Of a DNA stretch of 33,533 nucleotides, positions 10,631 to 20,159 are shown piece after piece. This DNA comes from Gnetum montanum (taxonomy: Eukaryota > Streptophyta > Gnetopsida > Gnetales > Gnetaceae). Position 1 is the first letter of the stretch; every line of letters starts with the position of its first letter. The position numbers and the translations under genes are program-made. Below the pieces are notes generated by a model. That model saw only the letters and a program-made list of their open reading frames with translations, made no database searches and had not been told where the DNA came from. The DNA lies in contig MNCI01004643.1 of assembly GCA_015680685.1 (NCBI GenBank), forward strand, positions 760 through 34,292, read 5' to 3'.

Positions 10631-11448
10631 CTGTGATGGTCCTGCATCAGCAGCAAAGGGAACTTGTTCTAAGCTGATCCACAAACGTCGCATGATTTTG
10701 TCCTCGGTGAGCTCATACCAAACCCCGTCCCCTAGATTAGTTCCAGCCTTGACCTTCCCCTTCTCCACGGGAGTCCATTGGGGTGGTTCAGGGAAGAAGG
10801 AAGGGATGGTAGTCTCACCTCCAGGAAGTGTAACTTCCCTTTCCGGAGAGGTACTCACCGTCACTTGCTCCTGGGACTTTTCAAATGTCTTGGAAGCACC
10901 TATAACGTCGAGAAACAGCTAAAGGGATTGAGCCTCAACGACAGAGTCCCTATAATGTTGACGGTAGGCAGCGCTTTTTTGTTTGTAGACCTATTTGTGA
11001 TCTTTTTGCATCTACCCCCACTCTTGAATACTCGCGCTAAAGTCCTTCTAGTCCTGGTTCTTCTGAGCAAGGAGGTCCATTTGCATGTGTTGTTCAACTA
11101 GTTCATGACTAGTTTGAACACTATTCCTGACGATAGCCCAATAACGGGCGTAGTCAATGATAGTTGTCCTCCAGTCCTGGCTTCCAGACTCCTGGGCTTG
11201 CAGAAACTCATTCCGTGATCTTAGATCCCCAACCTCATCGCGTAGAGTCACTCTCTCCTTCTCCGACCTATGAAATCTCTTCCAGAGGTCCTCGTTCATA
11301 CTCTAACACTCTCATAAGGAGAGAGTTGAGCATAAAGCACATTTACGCATCTCATCGTAAATTTTGTATGGCACAACGGTCATTTCTAAAGAGGGCTCGG
11401 CGGTCTCTAAATCAATAGGCTCTGATGGGTCCCATCTAAGGTGAGCTC
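10631..11448 (-). other. Antisense gene exon 6 (helical, charged)
   Basis: Acceptor TTCATGTTATTAG|GAGCTC, donor CCATCACAG|GTAAGT, 818 nt. It joins exon 5 in frame (G|GA). It encodes RWDPSEPIDLETAEPS, a coiled-coil-like stretch (KRFHRSEKERVTLRDEVGDL) and a Pro-rich end. About six in-frame stops occur, each explained by CAG, CGA or similar decay. Confidence 0.68.
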
Positions 11449-11533
11449 CTAATAACATGAAAATAATAGTTAGGCATAATTAAGTAGCGTAATTCCACAG
11501 TAAAACAATCTCTACGTAATGATTATAGCGTAC

Positions 11534-11662
11534 CAGCTTCAGGATTGATTCGCTCTAAGCGACCGATCATATCTTGAACGACGACTTCCATAAAGGCGAA
11601 TTTATCAGGAAATTCGCCCCAGGATTGAGTCGCCACCACTATCAAGGGCACGCTCTAGTCAC
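11534..11662 (-). other. Antisense gene exon 5
   Basis: Acceptor CACGTAACAG|GTGACT, donor GAAGCTG|GTACGC, 129 nt. The frame gives VPLIVVATQSWGEFPDKF and a helical end (DMIGRLERINPEA), with one TAG. Confidence 0.65.
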
Positions 11663-11749
11663 CTGTTACGTGGAATAAAAGGTATGATTGAGATATTACG
11701 TTAACCTGTATAAAAAAATTTAATTTTATCCAAGTAACAAACCGCTTGC

Positions 11750-11935
11750 CTCAGTTAATTCCAGCTGAAAGGACTTCGACATCCTCCACAGCTATTTCCT
11801 TTTCACGCGCAGGAGGCTGTGCACTCCTCGCCTTATTAACTGGGGCCTCGTCTTTCGAGACTGAGGCCCCTTCTCCGCACTGTAAGACCATAGCCCCCGT
11901 TTCAAGGGTCAACCAGTCTACAACCTTTTCCCTCG
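11750..11935 (-). other. Antisense gene exon 4
   Basis: Acceptor TTGTATAACAG|CGAGGG. The exon ends CTGAG|GCAAGC, a GC donor or a GT donor mutated to GC. It encodes a Glu/Ala/Val-rich linker (EKEIAVEDVEVLSAG). Phase is one base in, one base out. Confidence 0.5.
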
Positions 11936-12056
11936 CTGTTATACAACATGACCAGGTAACATAAGATTTCACTTTTGTTCAACAAATGCTACGCTACAGT
12001 CTCTACAAAAATCATAACCGCTAACACATTTGAACACATAACGCCAGGAAGACTAC

Positions 12057-13462
12057 TCCACTAGAACCTGACTTGCATCTTCTTCCTGACACCACTCGCT
12101 GGCTCGGAAGATCCCTCGTTTAAACGAGGCTTTTTCCATGGCACTGACGAATTCAGTATCTCAGCAGCAAGACGCTTCCCTCTCGACACATCGCCGGTGT
12201 AAGAGGGGGGCGCTCCACCCACACTGTCTTGGCCCCACGTTCAAGGTGCAGCCATACTCCTAGTCGTTACCGACAACGACTCCCCAATCCCCTTAGGAGG
12301 GTCTTGTGATCAGATAGTGTCAAAAATATGAGAGATCCATGGTTTAGAAATCTGGGTGCAATCTCATTGCACCCAGACCCCATCCTTTTGGACCACCAGA
12401 AACTCGGCAAAACGTCGGAAGTAAGCTATAAAGAAGGCAAAATGGACGTTAAAACGGGTTTCAAACTTCTAGCTAAGCCTGACCATCTCAACGCGCAAGC
12501 CTTCGGCAAAATAGCTTGCCCAATTGAATCATGTCCCCTCCTCTAAGACCTCTTGCATAATTTGGGCCTGCTCGATGGTGAGGAGCCTCCCTTGCGAGAG
12601 TGTCTAAGGGAAGGCTCGGGCCCAAAAAAGGGCGTAAATGGTGTTGGCCACCGCCAACACAATCCTATCGCCGAGGATACCCTTACTTTCTTTCTGAACC
12701 CCCAGCCACTCCTCTATCTCTTTCTGGAGCTTGGAGCTCCTCTTTGACTTTTCATCTATGGGAAAACCATCAAAGGGAACCCCAAAGAGATCGGCGAACA
12801 ACTGAGCGTCAATGTCAAAATTTACGTGCACATTACGTACGCGTACGCAGAGATGCTCATCTTCCTTTCTAAAGGAGTTGACCAGGGTCAACATTTCACC
12901 TGCAGTAGCATCATGGGTTATGGCCAAGAAAAGGTCCATCAGTCCAGCTTCTCGAATGTTATTGGTTACTACAATTGGGGCCGCCCTATGGCCGAGCCAA
13001 CATTGTGCCTCCTTTATGTCACCATAACAGAAGAAGAGACTACTGGCCTCGAGACAGGAAGCCATGATCGTAATCTCCCATGATTCCCTGACTATTAAGA
13101 CAAAACCATAGTTAAACCAAGACAACTTCACATCATCATCATGCATTGGCAAATGTTAATCCAATTCATCATTACCACAAAGCTTACTAGGCCCGAAAGG
13201 TAAAGAAAATGGAGGAATTTTCCTTTGTACATCCATAGCAGTAAGGGGAGGGTCCAAAGTCCACTCCCTATCCAACCATCCGAGTTTCTTGCACCTAGAA
13301 AAGAAGTCAGCATAATGGGTAGGGTATTCTGGGAGCTTGAACGCCAAATGTTCCATGACGGTAGCCTGCACGTTGTTGATGGAGGTAAACTCCCCTATAG
13401 CCCTCTCGGCCAAGGACAATGTATCATTATTGCCCATAAGACCATTTTCATTGATAAAAAAC
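12057..13462 (-). other. Antisense gene exon 3 (end of FCP1-like domain and mobile-element module)
   Basis: Acceptor GTTTCTGGCATAG|GTTTTTT joins exon 2 in frame (GG|G). About 1.4 kb stays in one frame, with stops TAA 13156-13158, TAG 12604-12606 and about six more. The 3' boundary is the weak point. A donor at 12057 (A|GTAGTC) satisfies the phase required by exon 4; a GTCAGG at 12072-12067 looks comparable as a site but breaks the phase. Confidence 0.6.
12351..12377. repeat. Perfect 12-bp hairpin
   Basis: TCTGGGTGCAAT and its exact complement ATTGCACCCAGA are separated by CTC, inside antisense exon 3. The stem overlaps coding sequence; no terminator role is implied. Confidence 0.8.
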
Positions 13463-13552
13463 CTATGCCAGAAACACAAACAACTCTTTACGCTCAATAC
13501 GCATCTAAACAGTAGTTAGCATTACAATACTATGAAGTGAAACAAAACTTAC

Positions 13553-14002
13553 CCGCCTGCGTAATGCACGGTACTAGGTGGATTCTGGAAATAAGTTGAG
13601 GAATGATAGGCCACGAACAAAGTGTTATAGGGGTGATAATAGTTAAACCTGGGCATTTCCCAAATCTAGTTCAAACGCCTTAAACCCCTGACATTCTGTT
13701 CATGATCTTGCACCCGCATAGTTTCAATCGCGTCGTCTAACAAAAACGCTAAGACGCTCTGCGTCGAACCGACCAATAACATCTCTAAAATAGCAGCAGC
13801 TTCATCGCCTGGTAAATGCGACCAGACGATTACGTTGTAGTTGCGAAGTAGAAATTGTAAACACTCCCGCGCGCCTCTTCGGAACCACACCGCCTCCCCC
13901 TTTAGATGAGCATGAGGGGGAGGAACATTGGCTGCGAGGACATGAACGTAGCACAAAACGTCCACGATGTCCAAAATGATTAGGATGGGCTTTAACATAA
14001 TA
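13553..14002 (-). other. Antisense gene exon 2 (main part of the FCP1/NIF-like domain)
   Basis: Acceptor TTTGTATTTTACAG|TATTATG and donor GGCGG|GTAAGT bound 450 nt. Joining to exon 1 keeps the frame (CG|T). One TAG at 13666-13668 precedes IWEMPRFNYYHPYNTLFV, which matches the '(L/I)WE...NTLLVDDSP' segment of the family. Confidence 0.75.
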
Positions 14003-14410
14003 CTGTAAAATACAAATGTACTACTGTTAGACAAAATCTAGACATGAATATTTGTTACGTCACACTAGGGCTCGCACAGTTCCTGGAAAATTACAGCGTA
14101 TACTGGAGGTGCATAGCCAAAACCGCCTAAACCCTTATAACAGCTCAAGGTACATCTGTGACAACGGCAATGAAAGAAAACACTACGTATTACTCCGACG
14201 CAATATACAATTAACTTTGACTACATTACATCTACATGCTATACATTATCTCTGTACAACATTATTCCTTATAGCCTAAACCCTCATAACAATAGTCGCG
14301 TGCGTACAAATAGACATTAGCACCTAACCAACATAAGAACCCAAAATATACAAACCACGATGTTGCAGCAAACAAGACAATAGCGTAAAAAAGGATGGAC
14401 AGCAACTTAC

Positions 14411-14529
14411 CGGTTAAGCGGAGTAACGTCTAGAGCTTCTACTCTGGCCTATGAAATCCACTACAGACTCTCCTGCATCTCGTCAATTCTGGCCAACTTA
14501 GCATTCTTTCCTCTCACCTTGGGTGCCAT
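14411..14529 (-). other. Antisense gene exon 1
   Basis: 119 nt from ATG to AACCG|GTAAGT. It encodes a short basic N-terminus with two TAG stops (from CAG). It leaves two bases of a codon (CG), completed by exon 2. Confidence 0.7.
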
Positions 14530-15108
14530 TGTTGCAAAGGTCGCAATTGAACAAAGTCCTCATGAAATCCTCTGCTCACGCTTTTCCCACGCTTGCTTCT
14601 CGCTATAACCAGGCCCAAATCTGTGATATCGTAACCTGTTTTGAGTATGAACCACTAGCTTATAAACAAAATGCTCAAAATCAACTAATTCTTTCCACAT
14701 GATCGACACGAAACTTTCCCGAAACGTGGATGTCAGTATGACATAAAACGCGAAGATCTAGGCATTAATGTCGTAGATATCATGCGAGTTGTGGTCCGAA
14801 ATGACCCTAAACTAATGCAATGCTTATCACCTCGTAATTCGGCCGCATTAACTACGGTTTGTGCGAAATGCAAATCCAACCATTTTGACACGCTAGATGC
14901 GCCACGTTGCACCTCTCATCTCATTTCATACGCTCGGCATTTCTTTTTATAAAATTTCTTTTTACAAAACTTTTGTAATGGTCCACTAAGACCTTAAACT
15001 GGAAACTTCTCTAACACACAATCCTGACACAAAAACAAACCAAATTTTATCATTTAACAGATTGGCGAAAAAACGATGTAACGACTTCCATTTTTGGCAA
15101 TTTTGCAG
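14530..15108 (+). other. Spacer between the antisense gene and the RT exon; sense 3' splice site
   Basis: On the minus strand this is the upstream region of the antisense gene. A TATA-like TTTATAAG lies at about 14658-14665, about 130 bp before its ATG, and could be the promoter (weak evidence). On the plus strand, copies of the 'cgaaatgaccctaaacta' and 'aagaccttaaactgg' phrases occur at about 14797 and 14985. The region ends with TTTTTGGCAATTTTGCAG (AG at 15107-15108), a strong acceptor directly in frame with RT. Confidence 0.55.
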
Positions 15109-16656
15109 GACCATTCGCAAATGGACGTAGCTTTATCTGCACCCTTAGCCTTAACAGGGCTGCACGGGAAGGTTGTTAGATAGTACGATCGCATGCTAGT
15201 AGGAACAAATCTTTTTCTTTATGACGAAACCATAGCGACATTGGAAGCATCCCCAGACTGGCCAGAACATCTAGCCCAAACACTCGACCTTGAGGCTGGT
15301 GATGTAACCGAGGACCCTCTCAGTGAGGTCTCTATGGTTACGCACAAGGGTAAAAATAAAACTCTTAGGGTTAGTTCCCTTCTAGACCAACAGATGCAAA
15401 GTGACATAACCCAGTTGCTCCGTAACAACACTACTATATTCACGTGGTCATATGAAGACATGCCGGGTTTAAACCCAAGATTAATACAGCACAACATAAT
15501 CTTAGACCCATGCATCAAACCAATTAGACAAAAGGCACGAAAGATTAAACTAAAAATCACGCTAGCAGTGCATGATGAAATCATCAAGCTATATCAAGCT
15601 GGTTTCATCCATGCAGTTGATTACTCAGATTGGGTGTCCAACATTGTAGTTGTCTCTAAGAAAATGGGAGGCATACGCATCTGCATAGACTTTTGGGATC
15701 TGAACAAAGCTATGATTAAGGACAACTTCCCGTTACCGAGTATCGACCAACTGATCGACACAACAACTAGTCACGCGCTCCTGTCCTTTATGGATGGTTT
15801 TTCAGGCTATAACCAAATTCGTATTAACCCAGAGCACCAATTGACCACAACATTCATGATGCCCTGGGGGACCTTCTGCTACACCATGATGCCTTTTGAG
15901 TTAAAAAATGCTGGAGCAACATATCAACGAGCCATGACATACATCTTTAGTGATTACCTCTTAGGGAGATTGAATGACTACGTAGATGACATAGCTGTCA
16001 AGTCTATAAAGTCAGAAGATCATTCAGAAGACCTAGAGTTAGTCCTTAAACGATGTCTCAAATATGACTTATGGCTAAACCCAAAAAAATGTGTATTCGA
16101 AGTCAAAACCGGATGCATGTTGGGATTTGTGGTATCAGAAACTGCCATCCGAGTCGACCCCGACAAGGTTAAATCCATCGTAGATTTAACGCCACCAACA
16201 AATCTCAAAGAATTACGCGGGTTACAGGGTAGGCTTCAGTTCATCAGGTGGTTCATTTCAAAGTTAATAGATAAATTACACCCCATGCAACATCTTCTGA
16301 AGAAGGGTGTCAACTTTGAATGGACCGATGACTACCAGTGTACATTTGACAATTTAAAAGAAGAGCTGCAACATTTACCAATAGTTTTCCCGCCACAAAG
16401 GGATCAGCCTTTCTACATTTATCTAGCTAACTTAGACGTGTCCATAGCTGTGTTACTATGCCAAAAAAGGAACGATGGGTCTTAAACCCCTATCTACTAC
16501 CTCAGTCATGTCTTATTTGCGTACGAAACAAGGTACAACGAAGTGGAGCGTAACTGTTTGGCATTAGTTTTCGCACTTTAAAAATGTAGGCATTATCTTT
16601 TTTGTAGTCAGGTCAACACAATTTGTAAAAGTAACGTTCTGCGGGCTATCTCCAAC
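15109..16656 (+). pseudogene. pol: Reverse transcriptase and first RNase H
   Basis: From the acceptor at 15108 the frame enters with DHSQMDVAL, crosses one TAG near 15181 and becomes an open reading frame at 15193-16485. Motifs in order are KKMGGIRICIDFWDLNKA, FPLPSIDQLID, LLSFMDGFSGYNQI, MPFELKNAGATYQRAM and YVDD (15979-15990, catalytic aspartates kept). Then come LNPKKCVFEV and LGFVVS. An early RNase H segment follows (FYIYLANLDVSIAVLLCQ, then past a TAA: PIYYLSHVLFAYETRYNEVER and a second TAA). The order and sequence fit Tat-lineage pol. FWDLNKA in place of the usual YRDLNKA is a decay change. Confidence 0.9.
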
Positions 16657-17160
16657 AATTTGTATGAAAGTAGTAGGATAGCTCGTTGGAAAGCTATCAC
16701 AGCTGAGTTTGATTTACATTATGTTGGCCAGTCATCCACCAAAGGCCAAGCCATAGCTGACCAGTTAGCAACGTCGCCGGTTAACGACCAAGCTACAATA
16801 GAGCCAGAATTCCCAGATGAGCATGTACATAGTTTAAGCCCTGTATCAACAGGCCTCGAGGCGATGTTATACTTCAACGGAGCTTCGACTACTAGGGGCG
16901 GTAGTGCTGCCGCTGTCATTACGCTTACTCCTGAGGATGTGCATCCATCGGCTTATCGCCTCGCATTCCCTTGTACGAACAACGTGGCAGAGTATGAGGG
17001 GCTCCTGAGAGGGTTGTTGACAGCCAGAGAACTTAAAGTTCAACACCTGTTAATTCAGGGTAATTCGATGCTTACCATCAATCAAATCATAAGAGTCTAC
17101 GCCTGCAAGGCTGTGCACCTACAACCGTACTGTGATATGGCTAAAGATCTCCTGAAATGA
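16657..17160 (+). pseudogene. pol: Second (archaeal-type) RNase H domain
   Basis: The same frame as RT continues. AMLYFNGASTTRGGSAAAV, NNVAEYEGLLRGLLTARELKV and IQGNSMLTINQ match the additional RNase H typical of Tat elements. Two catalytic aspartates appear as asparagine (YFNGAS for FDGAS, GNS for GDS), both G-to-A changes; the glutamate in AEYE is kept. The TGA at 17158-17160 and a frame change lead to integrase. Confidence 0.82.
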
Positions 17161-17164
17161 TTTC

Positions 17165-18588
17165 TTGACAATCGATACCCAACACGTGTCGTGCAACGAA
17201 AATGCTGTTGCCGATGCATTGGCAACTCTGGCATTAAACGTGCCACCACACTTGTTTGCCACTTGGCCCACTTTAATGATAGAATTTACAGAGCCTGTCA
17301 TTCAAGCGGCACAAATTTCTTCATTAAACACGGAAGGAACGTCAGAACAGTATGACAACATCAAAACTTACCTTCTGCATGGCGAACCGCCGCACGAGTT
17401 AACACATGCTCAAAAAGATGCAGTGCACAAGCGTGCTAGACAATATGTCATCCTTGGAGACAGTACTCTCTGTAGACACTCCTTTGATGGGGTATTGCTT
17501 ACCTGCATTAACAGCAACCAAACACAGCGAATAGTTAACAAAGTCCATGAAGGGCTGTGTGGAGGACACGTAGCCCCGCGAGCAATGACTGCTAAAATCA
17601 GACGCTTAGGGTACTATTGGCCGTACATGGAAAAAGACTGCCTTGTCAAGGTCAAGATGTGTGACACATGTTAGCGTTACACAAATCTAATACACATGTC
17701 ACCAACTGAGTTACACACTACCCAAATTACCTGGCCATTCCAACGATGGGGATTGGACATCATAGGTCCCATCTCACCTAAATATTCTGCAGGTCATAGC
17801 TTCATTATCACCACCACTGAGTATTTTACAAAGTGGGTTGAGGCTATCCCCCTACGAAAGATTATATCTCGACAGGTTTTCCATTTCATCTTAGATAATA
17901 TTGTAACCAGATTTGGACTCTCTATGACTATTGTGACTGACAACGGACCACAATTTAGTAGCACAGAAACCAAATCTTTTTGCAATAATCTTGGTATTAA
18001 GCAATCTTTTTTTTCACCTTATTACCCACAAGAAAATGGTTAAGCAGAAGCAACAAACAAGGTGATCATCAATTTACTCAATAAAATGCTCGACAGTAAT
18101 AAGAAGCAATGGCATAAAAAATCCTCTATGTGCTATGGGCGTATCATACGACATGTAGAACAGCCATAGACAGGACACCCTACAGCCTGGTCTACGGATC
18201 TGAAGTAGTGTTGCCCTTGGAATTACAAGTTCCCTCATTGTGAATGATCCTATCTACAGTTATAAATGAGGCTCAACACAATGAGTCTAGAATCGTGGAT
18301 TTAGATTCATTGCAGGAGAAACGCATCCAGACGCTCGACACCATCGAAAAATATCAAGATAAGCAGAGATAGAAGCATCGACACAACCTGCATCAATGAC
18401 CAATCAAGAAAGAAGACTTAGTTCTCAAGGACATTTGTGAACCAGTAGGCAAGTTCTCTGCAAACTGGAAAGGCCCTTTCCTGGTCATCGACGCATACAA
18501 CAATGGAGCATTCAAGTTAGCAGACACCAACGGTAATGAGCTACGAAATTCGGTGAATCATCTGTACCTAAAGCGGTATTACATCTGA
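17165..18588 (+). pseudogene. int: Integrase with zinc, DDE and C-terminal domains
   Basis: The N-terminal part repeats a Tat linker (CNENAVADALATLAL). The HHCC zinc motif is complete (VHEGLCGGH ... MCDTC, near 17540-17671). A TAG at 17672 (from CAG) interrupts just after it. The catalytic core has WGLDIIGP, VTDNGPQF and SPYYPQENG, so all three DDE residues remain. One base is missing from an A run near 18116-18121, shifting the frame. The rest reads [16 protein letters not shown] through several stops to a C-terminal segment GKFSANWKGPFLVIDAY...NHLYLKRYY ending at TGA 18586-18588, a usual Tat integrase end. Confidence 0.88.
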
Positions 18589-18985
18589 ACATCGAATCAA
18601 CTCAAAATCATGTAACAAACATCTGCTACGACATAAAACTGGCAAAGTTGCAAACGTTCGCTACAACATAAAATTGGCAAAGTTTTACACGTCCGCTATG
18701 ACGTAAAACTAGCAGCTCTTGCATGCGTTTGCCAAGACGCTAAACTGGCAAAGGTAAACACACGTCTGCTGAGACACTAAACTAGCACAGACTTATCCCT
18801 GGGTCATGACATAAAACTGACATCCACAACATGATCTGCTAGGACCATAAACTAGCCCTTCCACTGTCCGCTACGACGTAAAAATAGCATATTCCAGTAT
18901 GCCCAAACGTTAAACCGAGACAACGGTCTACTGGGACTTAAAACCAGCAATAACGGTTAACTAGGACCTAAAATCGGAACCTATC
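18589..18985 (+). repeat. Post-integrase short tandem repeats
   Basis: About nine degenerate units of 35-60 bp with the core '(c)taccga cataaaactggcaa'-like phrase are present. Clear copies are 'ctacgacataaaactggcaa' at 18626, 'ctacaacataaaattggcaa' at 18661 and 'ctatgacgtaaaactagca' at 18695, then looser ones. The core AAACT(G/A)GCA is shared with the repeats flanking the antisense gene. Confidence 0.65.
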
Positions 18986-20147
18986 AACAAGCCACCCATG
19001 AAGCAAGCGAGCACGATCACTCTTGCACTGCATCTCTACTAGATGGAATGGGTAAGGCGTTGGGACAAACATAATGCCGTTACTCTACCGGCATTCTACT
19101 GATTCCTCGGACATGCCGAAAGGCATATTACTGACCCCTTGGAGATGTTGCTACGATAGCCACTTCGTAGTTTCACCTCCTGGGATCAATTTCACTGCTT
19201 GGGGCCCCGAAAAAACTGTGGCCACCCATGGTCTCAGCGGCGTCCATCCATTGCCATCACCATATTCTAGCTTGGCAGATTCTTCTAACATGTTCTTTGC
19301 ATAGTCCTTCCAGCAAGACGAATCTAGCTCTCAACAGCAACTACAGGAACTGTGGCATCAACATTGGCACTCTTGCGGCTTTCTGCGGTCCCAGTTTCAA
19401 GGGCCTATTCTCCCTGTCATTTTGGATGGTGCTTGTTTCAACAACCTCCCTCCTTAGTGATCAGGACGTTTGTTTCTAGCTTTCTGTTCTATGTTGTGTT
19501 TTGCAGGTTACTTATTATGATAGCATTGATCGAGAATACTTTCACTGGAAGGTGAGGTGTCATGGCATTCGGAGGTGGCTGCTTGGACTAGCCTGGTCAC
19601 CTGGAAATGCAAACCCTACCTCTCCCGAGTGCTTTACCTTGTTTTCCCCCCTTTCCTTACCCTCCCTTCTTCTCCACTTGTACATAACATGAGCATTAAG
19701 TCGATTCGCTTTCGTGATCATGCCTAGAATCTGGCATAACGCAACTCACCTTGTGGCGTGCAATCTGCATTTTTCCACCAAAAAAAGGGTGTTTGGCAAA
19801 ATGGATGTAAAATAACTCGTCCAGGCCATGCAGGCATAACACAAATTGCCCTTGCAAGCCCTTTATATGCAGTATGATATCGTAACCTTTTGTAAACACA
19901 TTAGCAAAAGGACGTAATGACTCGTTCGGAGAAGCTTCATGTTCATGTGTTTGAGTCTTCCCTAAACCTACCATCTCTAACTCCTGTAAGCTCCCTTCTA
20001 TACCCTACCGCCCTCCATCCTTGCACTTCTAATTTTTGATAGAACAACATTCGAGCAATCTCCGACCGATGCTGTTGATGCTTCTACCTTTCCGGTGTTT
20101 CGTATTCTTTGTCGACGTTTCTCGGGCAACTCCTCTAAACATCAACA
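18986..20147. other. Region between integrase and polypurine tract with exon-like segments
   Basis: No known protein is recognised. Two segments look spliced. On the plus strand, GTTTTGCAG|...|GTGAGG encloses a 45-nt open segment at 19507-19551 (VTYYDSIDREYFHWK). On the minus strand, an ORF from ATG 19974 runs to CACAAG|GTGAGT (exon 19750-19974, 75 codons, including GYDIILHIKGLQGQF). They could be an additional ORF or fragments of a captured host gene; evidence is limited to splice-site appearance. The rest shows nothing. Confidence 0.35.
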
Positions 20148-20159
20148 AAGAGGGGCCAT
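20148..20159 (+). other. Polypurine tract (inner element)
   Basis: AAGAGGGGCCAT immediately precedes the 3' LTR start TGAAATACCG. It would prime plus-strand DNA synthesis. Confidence 0.75.

Larger units (their letters stand above)
10327..14529 (-). pseudogene. Antisense seven-exon gene: FCP1/NIF-like (HAD) domain plus mobile-element module
   Basis: On the minus strand, an ATG at 14529 (MAPKVRGKNAKLARIDEM) starts seven exons with GTAAGT-type donors and pyrimidine-AG acceptors; the frame closes at TAA 10327 after 1,111 codons. Exon 2 and the start of exon 3 match, in order, the FCP1/NIF phosphatase family. The pieces are KPILIILDIVDVL, GARECLQFLL..NVIVWS, YNTLFVA..NPPSTVHYAG and LMGNNDTLSLAERAIGEF..NNVQ. 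In place of the DxDx(T/V) and VDD motifs there is LDIVD and VAY, so phosphatase chemistry is unlikely. The middle (exon 3) has VNFDIDAQLFADLFGVP, like plant mobile-domain ORFs, and exon 6 is charged and helical. About 18 in-frame stops, nearly all explained by CAG/CAA/CGA decay, make this copy dead. Homology is by eye; the exon 3-4 junction is uncertain. Confidence 0.72.

Noticed and set aside
12351-12377. Hairpin as a transcription terminator or microRNA precursor
   Set aside because: The stem is only 12 bp, has no T tract, and lies within an inferred exon.
12604-13083. Plus-strand ORFs over the antisense gene
   Set aside because: They are shadows: the minus strand carries frame-consistent exons and family-like motifs, while the plus ORFs show none.
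14590-14640. Shared 'aggttacgatatca' between the upstream region of the antisense gene and the 19750-19974 exon as evidence of a duplicated gene
   Set aside because: The match is about 14 bases and does not extend; it may be chance.
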